From the NCBI RefSeq assembly GCF_963678635.1, contig NC_087062.1:38342518-38406517 (forward strand): 64,000 bases of DNA, read 5' to 3'. This DNA comes from Symsagittifera roscoffensis. Taxonomy: Eukaryota; Xenacoelomorpha; Acoela; Convolutidae. The notes under the pieces were generated by a model that saw only the letters and a list, made by a program, of their open reading frames with translations, was not told the DNA's origin and made no database searches. The translations under genes and the position numbers were made by a program. Positions 57,756 through 64,000 of this stretch are shown here, one piece after another. Within the stretch, counting starts at the first letter, position 1. Every line of letters begins with the position of its first letter.

Positions 57756-58206
57756 CAAATTTTGTGCTTTTGTAGTTTTTTAAGCTTCCAAATTTTTTGT
57801 CGCTTTCGCGCTTGGTTTGCGAAGATGCAGTTTTGTCTCCATTGATTCATATTTTTTGGAATAGTTTTTGATCACTTCGGTTCTTTTTTTGATTTGGGAT
57901 AAACTGCCACGCTTTATCTGGTGTTTCACCCAACAATGCGTTTTACGAATAATTTATTTTTTTTTGTAATTTTTCTTATATTTTTAAAGCAATTGCGGGC
58001 CAAGTTCTTGAAATCTTTGAAGCCCTGAGCTTGTCCGATCACATTCGTTTTTGAAAAGTAATGGTTTTTAGGCTAATTTTCTGGCTGCTAATGGTTTTTC
58101 TTTCAGTGTTCATCACTCTTCAGTAATAATAGTTCTATCAGTTTTCAATGAATTTTTAGTGGAACTATCATCTCTGCACATCATTTTAAACATTATGTTT
58201 TCAGAT
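57756..58206. other. Upstream region of NOB1
   Basis: AT-rich, no coding. It ends in TTATGTTTTCAG (58193-58204), a good splice acceptor two bases before the NOB1 ATG. No TATA or other promoter can be defended. Confidence 0.5.
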
Positions 58207-59424
58207 ATGGCGACTGAAGATGTTCGCGCTGAGTCTGAAAATGCACTCATTTTCAAGGCATCCAAGGCAATCGTTGACACATCGGCGTTGATAAAGGCGC
58301 CACTCGATGAAATTTGCAAGTTTTCCGAGACTCTGTACACAGTAGAAGATGTCTTGAAAGAGCTACGCGATAAGAAAACGAAACATAAATTGGCCTTTGT
58401 TCCAAATTATCTAAAAGTTTTGACTCCATCTGAAAATAGCTACAATTTCGTATGTGAATTTTCGCGAAAAGCGGGATGTTATCAAGCACTTTCAGTCGCC
58501 GATCTCAGGGTCATGGCTCTAACTCATCAGCTCTATGTAGAAACTTGTGGATCCGAGGGTTTGAAATCGGAGCCCACGAGTCGAGTTCTTGTATCAGAGA
58601 AGAAAAAACCGGATATGAGCAGCGACTCAGCGGAGATAATTAAGCATAAGGATGATGCGAAAATTCCAGGTTTCTATGTACCGGGAAAGGTTGCTGAAAA
58701 GGAAGATGTTTCTGAAATCTCTGCGACAATAATGGCAGAGAATGATAACTCTGAGGAGCAAAATTCCGATGAATCAGAAGAGGATGACGATTCCGGTTGG
58801 ATTACAAAAGATAACTTACGTGATGCACAGAGGAAAATGGAGAGATTGCATTGCAAAGAAGAGGAAACCAATGGTCGAGACGAAGTTGCGTGTGTGACAC
58901 TCGACTACACAATGCAGCGCGTTCTTCAGCAGATTGGAATCACGATCATGTCTGTTGACGGAGTAAAGTTGTCAAAATTGAAATCTTATGTCTTAAGATG
59001 TTATGCTTGTATGGCAAAGACTCCCAATGTTTCTAAGGTGTTTTGCCCTGAATGTGGTTTGAAGACACTTAAGCGTCTCTTCTACAGCATTGATGATAAT
59101 GGAGAAATCATTTACCACTTTTCGAAAAATTACGTGCATAGTACCAGAGGATTGAAGTACCACGTTCCGAGACCTCAGGGAGGAAAGCATGGACAAAACC
59201 CCTGGGTCGCGGAAGATCAGAGGTTCCCCTTGAACCAGGCTCCAAAGAAAAATAGAACTAAGAATATGCCACTGGACCCAGATTATATTGCTACTACTGG
59301 TCCATTCACGACTAGAGATACTCATAGCAGGTATTTCAATGTTCGTCTAGGGTCTCAACAGACATTCAAATGGATGCAGAAAAATCCTAACGAAAACAAA
59401 GGCGCACAAAGTAAAAGACGATAA
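58207..59424 (+). CDS. NOB1: NOB1, 20S pre-rRNA endonuclease
   Basis: 405 codons in one exon, near the usual metazoan length (about 410). NOB1 makes the final cut at the 3' end of 18S rRNA in cytoplasmic pre-40S particles. The PIN nuclease domain covers about residues 20-110: AIVDTSALIKAP (acidic residue D24), VEDVLKELRDKKT (E52) and SVADLRVMALTHQLY (D99). An acidic linker follows (about 180-200, EEQNSDESEEDDDSGW). A zinc ribbon is at about 262-290, LRCYACMAKTP with VFCPECGLKTLKR (Cys 265, 268, 280, 283). The tail has NPWVAEDQRFPLNQAP, DYIATTGPF and a basic end. The start is the ATG two bases after a TTTTCAG acceptor; an upstream in-frame ATG (58159) would lie before the acceptor. Confidence 0.93.
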   Translation: MATEDVRAESENALIFKASKAIVDTSALIKAPLDEICKFSETLYTVEDVLKELRDKKTKHKLAFVPNYLKVLTPSENSYNFVCEFSRKAGCYQALSVADLRVMALTHQLYVETCGSEGLKSEPTSRVLVSEKKKPDMSSDSAEIIKHKDDAKIPGFYVPGKVAEKEDVSEISATIMAENDNSEEQNSDESEEDDDSGWITKDNLRDAQRKMERLHCKEEETNGRDEVACVTLDYTMQRVLQQIGITIMSVDGVKLSKLKSYVLRCYACMAKTPNVSKVFCPECGLKTLKRLFYSIDDNGEIIYHFSKNYVHSTRGLKYHVPRPQGGKHGQNPWVAEDQRFPLNQAPKKNRTKNMPLDPDYIATTGPFTTRDTHSRYFNVRLGSQQTFKWMQKNPNENKGAQSKRR

Positions 59425-59558
59425 AAATACTTGTTTTCTGAAATTGAATTCTTCGGGCATTTGTTTTTTGATATCAAAATTGGAAGCAAATCTCTCATTA
59501 TACTTCATTCAAAAGCTGTTTTGGCTTTTTGTTATGTTGAAGTGTTTTCAGAAGGTAA
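59425..59558 (+). promoter_or_regulatory. Short NOB1-LZTR1 intergenic spacer with acceptor
   Basis: 134 bp from NOB1 stop to the next ATG. It ends GTGTTTTCAG (to 59551) seven bases before the ATG. No clear AATAAA. The acceptor may serve trans-splicing or a 5'-UTR intron. Confidence 0.5.
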
Positions 59559-59977
59559 ATGAATGAAAGCTCCCGATCTGGAGTCCCAAGAGCAAACTAT
59601 TCAGCAGTCCGAAGAACCATGTCATCACCTCATTCTCAAACTTCCGGTAAGTCAACATTGAACGTCACTCGCAATAGCCAAACACAGCCAGAAGATATGT
59701 CAGGACCTAGCAGTAGTTCTAACCAGTACACAGTTACCTCTCAATCTAGAGCAATTCGGCCTGAGATGTCAAGTGCGGTGTTAAGTTTAAATGCTGCAGA
59801 GTCATTTGTGCAATCGAAAGATGACGGGTGTCATTGGTTCCTTGTAAGTGGCGCTCAAGAATACACCTCCGCTCAGCTAGTGTCCAGGAGAAGTAAACAT
59901 ACCATGGTGAAATACAAAAATGCTCTTTATGTGTTCGGTGGGGATGACGGACGAAGGATGTTGAACGATCTGGTAAA
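59559..59977 (+). CDS. LZTR1: LZTR1-like gene, exon 1
   Basis: The ATG follows the acceptor by seven bases. About 80 residues of Ser/Thr-rich leader are not conserved-looking. Then comes VSRRSKHTMVKYKNALYVFG GDDGRRMLNDL, the first kelch blade, whose wording is close to the first kelch motif of vertebrate LZTR1. LZTR1 is a kelch-BTB adaptor of a CUL3 ubiquitin ligase that targets RAS-family GTPases. The exon ends with two bases of a Lys codon at the donor GTAAGT (59978). The identity rests on the run of kelch blades. The BTB domains would be outside the window, so a related kelch protein is not fully excluded. Confidence 0.8.
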
Positions 59978-60156
59978 GTAAGTTAGTTTAGATCTGATGA
60001 TGATAAATCAAGTTAGGATCAGTTATGCGATGCATATTAAATCATTTTTGATGCAAAGAGAACAACCTTTTCATCATCGATCTTAAGCGGTAAAGTACAA
60101 CTTTCTAAGAACCATAAATTTGCGCCAGAACCATAATCATGTTTATAGCGTTTTAG

Positions 60157-60422
60157 GTATGACATCGAAGCTGATCAATGGCTTCCATTGCGTGTGCAGG
60201 GCGCGAACCCGTCCCCGAGATATCACCATTCGGCAGTGGTCTACAAGCACAGCATGTTTGTGTTCGGAGGCTATTCGGGTGGTGCGGGAAACTCTACTAC
60301 GAACACAGGAGGTGGTCCGTCCAGTTTTGATCTGCAGCAGAACTCGACGAATCTCCACAATCGGAATGATTTACACGAGTATAGGTTTATTGACCAATCC
60401 TGGCACGCGTGGATTTTCGAAG
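60157..60422 (+). CDS. LZTR1: LZTR1-like gene, exon 2
   Basis: After a 179-bp intron (acceptor GTTTTAG) the frame resumes YDIEADQWLPLRV, then SPRYHHSAVVYKHSMFVFGG (second blade, with the typical HHS.V and FGGY). A Gly/Ser/Asn insert of about 25 residues (GGAGNSTTNTGGG...) follows, then NRNDLHEYRFIDQSWHAWIF, as in the LZTR1 second-to-third blade. The donor is GTACGA at 60423, phase 1. The insert is longer than expected for the family and lies in a surface loop between kelch strands. Confidence 0.85.
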
Positions 60423-60508
60423 GTACGAAGATTCAAAGGTCATTTCATGACTAACAACTCCCAGTCATGCTGATGTATATTGAATTGAATTTGTTGATAT
60501 GGTTTCAG

Positions 60509-60597
60509 GTGGTGCTCCTACCCCTCGGTCGGCACATTGCTCTTTCGTCTACAAGAAGAAACTGTGGATATTTGGAGGTTATGGAAGCAATCGCATG
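60509..60597 (+). CDS. LZTR1: LZTR1-like gene, exon 3
   Basis: An 86-bp intron precedes (acceptor GGTTTCAG). The exon encodes GGAPTPRSAHCSFVYKKKLW then IFGGYGSNRM, the third blade. The end is placed at the donor after ATG (GTCAGA at 60598), leaving phase 0, consistent with exon 4. The GTCAGA donor is weak. Confidence 0.8.
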
Positions 60598-61137
60598 GTC
60601 AGAAAAATTAGATATTAGACACTTCACCTTTGCCAGTTAAATTGTCGGTGACGTGAAAGGCCTTTAGAACCAGCAAAAAATTCCATTTTTTTCAAAAAAA
60701 ATTCCATTTTTTTCAAAAAAAAATTACGCGTCCACGAAATTAAAATTATGTAACCGATTCGACCCCATCGCCAACCAAAGGGTCCCCGCTTTGGTGTTAT
60801 TTTTTGACATCCATTTTGGCCGACCAACCCTAAATTTTTTGTAAAGGCACCTTTGGCGCCAATATATACTCATTTTGAAGGGGAGCGCGCCAAAATTTTC
60901 CATAAGTACCCAAAAGCGGCATTTTTAACTTTTTTTCAAAAATTTGCCTGCGGCGCAAAATTCTTCGTCGAAATAGGGTGTTTATAGTGTTCTGGGAGCG
61001 CTCGGAAAATCGATTTTGTCAACCTAAAAAAAAGTCGACAAAAATTTATCCACCCCCCTTCTCGAGAAAATCTTAGATCCGCCCCTGATTTTAACCAATA
61101 GTCACTCGTTTAGCCACATGACCAGAGACGTCTGCAG
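60598..61137. other. LZTR1 intron 3 with transposon-like insert
   Basis: 540 bp. It contains a tandem ATTCCATTTTTTTCAAAAAA pair and G/C-richer sequence. Near its end is CTTAGATCCGCCCCTG (61072-61087), whose reverse complement CAGGGGCGGATCTAAG resembles the terminal inverted repeats of hAT-type DNA transposons. The matching left end was not found. Confidence 0.4.
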
Positions 61138-61400
61138 AACTTGAATGACATGTGGAATGTATCTTTGGAGACGACAGGGTACCCTAAGAAGTGGCAGTGT
61201 GTGGAGCAGAGTGGCATCATCCCCCCTCCCTGCTGCAACTTCTCAGTCACCCTAGTCGACAACAGACTCTTCCTCTTCTCGGGAGTGTCGGGCAAGGAGA
61301 TGACAAACCATATTTTCACCTTCAATCTCGATACATACAGCTGGACTAGGATATCGCCCGAACATATACTGCATGGATCTGCGGCACCACCCCAGAAAAG
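61138..61400 (+). CDS. LZTR1: LZTR1-like gene, exon 4
   Basis: The acceptor GTCTGCAG ends at 61137. The exon encodes NLNDMWNVSLETTGYPKKW, then EQSGIIPPPCCNFSVTLVDN and RLFLFSGVSGKEMTNHIFTF (fourth blade), NLDTYSWTRISPEHILHGSA and APPQKR. The IPP.CCNF.V string and FSG.SG..ITN-like blade are characteristic of LZTR1. The donor is AAAAG/GTACAA at 61400, leaving two bases of an Arg codon. Confidence 0.88.
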
Positions 61401-61918
61401 GTACAATTAAGTAATAGTATCATAAGGTCATAAGGCAGAAAATGTTTGAAAATAGCTTACAAATGAAAAGAGCAGGATGAAATAAAACATAGTTAGTAGC
61501 AGTGTCATCCCATCGCCTTAAACAAAAGTTAAACCAACAATCGTTTTGTTATATTTCAATTTTTTTTGTATCGGTACCGGTCAGTTGATGTTCGCGAAAA
61601 TCGCTTTCATTTCCTTTAAAAAACAAATGAATCGATTTATTTAGAAACACAAAAATATCAGAGCTTAAATATAATTTACGACGCAGGATTCACTTCCCAT
61701 TTAGGAGGCGTTTTAGCTCACTTCACTGACGCTTAGTTTCTCCTCAATTTTCTGAAATAGCAGTGAAAATTACACATAATATTGTACAACTGAATCGAAT
61801 TGGAAATGAATCTTAGTTTTTACAATACATTAGCAAGGAACTGGATTTTAGCAAATATTGAAATACACCATGCAGCTCTTCTTATGAATTTTGTTAAATG
61901 GTTAAGCTGAGGAGTAAC

Positions 61919-61990
61919 GGCTCTGTAGCATAGTGGTTAATGCGCCTGTCTTGTAAACAGGAGATCGTTGGTTCGAATCCGACCAGAGCC
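61919..61990 (+). tRNA. tRNA-Thr (anticodon TGT)
   Basis: 72 nt. The acceptor stem GGCTCTG pairs with CAGAGCC (7 of 7). The D arm is GCAT..ATGC. The anticodon arm is CCTGT-CTTGTAA-ACAGG with anticodon TGT, reading ACA (Thr). The T arm is GTTGG-TTCGAAT-CCGAC. A-box TAGCATAGTGG and B-box GGTTCGAATCC are canonical. No CCA is encoded, and TTTT follows at 61991-61994 as pol III terminator. It sits on the host gene's strand inside intron 4. Confidence 0.95.
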
Positions 61991-61994
61991 TTTT
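61991..61994 (+). terminator. Pol III terminator of tRNA-Thr
   Basis: TTTT directly after the discriminator end of the tRNA gene; short T runs terminate RNA polymerase III. Confidence 0.7.
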
Positions 61995-63860
61995 AGTGGG
62001 ATCACAAACGTCTTAAGTTTCTGTGGTGGATTCTTTCCAGTCATCTATCTGAAGTTTCATTTAATTTTTGTGCGCTGAAAAGATTTAAGAACAAATGAAC
62101 CAGTGTTAACTACCATGTAAATATAAAACCATTTTTCAGAACATGTCGGATTCCTATTCCGCAGTTAAACATCAAGATAGTAGCGTAGTTGAAAGAAAAA
62201 AACTAAAAACATTTGCACATGGCTTGGTGCTTGGTAGCCGCTAATTAGGCTCTTTTCCACTTCCCCACCTTTCAAATTTTATTATTTGAAAGATGGGGAA
62301 ATTTGAAAAATGGGGAAATTTGAAAAATGGGGTTGGTAGTTGTCTTACGTGTAATTACGGCTAAATGCGTGATGTTACGATGCGAAGTATAAAGAACAAA
62401 TCTGTTCATATTTGTCAGTTTTTTCACTATACCAAATTTCTTTGCATTATGACAACGTTAAATAAGCTTTTCAAAATTGAATTTGAAAGGGGGAACTGGA
62501 AAAGAGCAGCTAATTAAACCACAGGCAGACTGTCAGGGTTGAAATGAAAACGATGTGAATTACGAATAACGAGATTGAATCAAAAGTGAATTTTCATGTC
62601 AGATTTTCCATTGAAATATTAAAAGCACCTGTTGATTAAATTTTTACACTTGCGAAGCAAAGTGTATTACTACGAACTTTCTTTTTTTTCCAACCTAAGT
62701 CGCAAATATTGGCGCCACTTTTTGGGCACCTTAACAACCTTTGATAGCATGTGCTTTGAAATTCAATTAGTAATAAGTTAACACAGTTGATGCATTTCCC
62801 ATTAGTCAAATGAACCGAAAAAAGCTATTTGCTTAAAAATATCAGTACAATAAAAAAACTCGATTTCAGAAATTTTCAAACTCGATATATCTCGCAATAT
62901 TTTTGAAATGCATAATTTATACATAGTTTGCCTTTATGCTTTCCAATTTATTACATGCAAAATTGTGTCTTTTTGTTCCGACTGAAACGAAAATAACGGA
63001 ATATTTGTGCTCTGGGTGGTTTTTTTTCAGACGAGTTTCGACTTTTACAATAGCCATTTTTGACAGAATTTTTTTTATCATTCAAAAGATATTGTTGTCC
63101 TGAGCTTAAATTTAAAAAGACATTTCACTTGTGATCTTTTTTCGTCATGTTATGGGGGTTTAAAGATGACAAAAATTAACGCGCGATATATTTCGCGCTA
63201 TTAACGCGTAAGCGGGTTTTTAATCCGTCTTAGAAATCGTTCCAAGTTGGTTGAAGCAAGCTTATTTGCCAAAATTGATTTGTTACTAAGAGTGAAATTT
63301 GTCACTTTGTACCTTTTATGGCATGGGGGGGGGGGTCGATTTTACCAAAAAATCTCAATTTTTTTTTTATATGTTCGTTTTTTTGAAAAATCCGTCAATT
63401 TTTATAAAGGGAACGCCACTCAGACCTTAAAATGCAGTCAGAACATTCAGGGCTTTGCCCTGATACGAGCAGCCTTGTTGTAGTGGGTGCCACTTTACTG
63501 AATCGATTTGGCAATTATTATATGTCGCTGCGTTATTGGTGGCTAGTTTTTGGGGATTTTACGCATCGATGCCCATTTCTACTTTTTCTTATTCCACTCG
63601 ATAGAGCTGCTTTTTGGTCGTGATCGTGGTCTCGCAATTGTTTGCGAAGCGCAGCTTCGCATCTATGTCTCATTATGTTAGTTTGATAGAAAAACAAGTG
63701 TCCATCATAAATGATTCTTTAAGTTTAAAGAGCTTCAAGGTGATATTTTTTTCTCTTTGAAACAATATTTTTTGTTGGTTTTACAACTGTTATTTGGCTA
63801 TGTTTTCCTCTTGTAGTCTTGGTAGAAATTCATGAAAACCTGTTTGAAAATGAATTTTAG

Positions 63861-64000
63861 GTACGGACATACGATGGTCGAGTACCATGGACGTCTGTAC
63901 GTGTTTGGCGGATCAGTAGCCTCGGCACACGACAACCTGGCATCTGACCTCCTCTGCTTTGACCTCGACCACAAATCGTGGGAAAAGGTCATCCCACGCT
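63861..64000 (+). CDS. LZTR1: LZTR1-like gene, exon 5 (runs off window)
   Basis: The acceptor GAATTTTAG ends at 63860. The split Arg codon joins exon 4 and the frame reads YGHTMVEYHGRLYVFGGSVA SAHDNLASDL then LCFDLDHKSWEKVIPR, the fifth kelch blade. The exon continues beyond position 64000. Confidence 0.88.

Larger units (their letters stand above)
61401..63860. other. LZTR1 intron 4, with tRNA gene and repeats
   Basis: 2,460 bp, AT-rich. It holds the tRNA-Thr gene and, from about 62645 to 63720, DNA beginning CACTTGCGAAGCAAAGTGTA and ending near GCGAAGCGCAGCTTCGCATC. These share GCGAAGC motifs and may mark the ends of a mobile element (inference). A G run occurs near 63326. No protein-coding exon is seen. 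Confidence 0.5.

Overview
This is a metazoan (probably invertebrate) nuclear window. It has spliceosomal GT..AG introns, a single-copy NOB1 ribosome-biogenesis gene, a kelch-repeat gene resembling LZTR1, a LIM-type multi-exon gene, a eukaryotic tRNA-Thr without encoded CCA, and several classes of retroelement in AT-rich DNA. The phylum cannot be fixed from the sequence alone.

Layout. 1-700: terminal exon of an unrecognised + strand gene with a poly(A) signal. 2003-about 8000: a decayed minus-strand Ty3/Gypsy retrotransposon (element A) with recognisable LTRs, primer-binding site and polypurine tract. About 8974-9235: a tRNA-derived SINE-like insertion. 10616-14391: a + strand LIM-type gene in five exons with consistent splice phases; its last intron holds a 30-bp minisatellite. 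16555-18240: a strand-asymmetric G-rich array followed by a CATC-rich array containing a 45-bp-arm inverted repeat. About 18590-26952: a heavily decayed minus-strand LTR element (element C), itself hit by a 454-bp inverted-repeat element. About 26964-30880: two about 800-bp diverged repeats, the second a plausible 5' LTR, around a 24-bp minisatellite. 30003-44268: a large + strand Gypsy-type element (element B) with gag, protease, RT, RNase H, integrase, GPY-like module and a C-terminal macrodomain-like sequence. Part of its pol is tandemly triplicated in 2,206-bp units. 44742-53105: a decayed ancestral reading frame of up to about 2,790 codons, with a coiled coil and two SGNH-hydrolase-like domains. 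About 54360-57755: a broken non-LTR retrotransposon. 58207-59424: NOB1. 59559-end: the LZTR1-like gene, with a tRNA-Thr gene in its fourth intron.

How it fits together. The three host genes (LIM-type, NOB1, LZTR1-like) are all on the + strand and separated by about 44 kb of mobile and repetitive DNA. NOB1 and the LZTR1-like gene lie 134 bp apart, each with a splice-acceptor-like TTTTCAG just before its ATG. This hints at a trans-spliced operon or at 5'-UTR introns. The most unusual content is in element B and what follows it: a macrodomain-like sequence in frame with integrase, split by the triplication, and then a huge SGNH-bearing frame that has no RT of its own.
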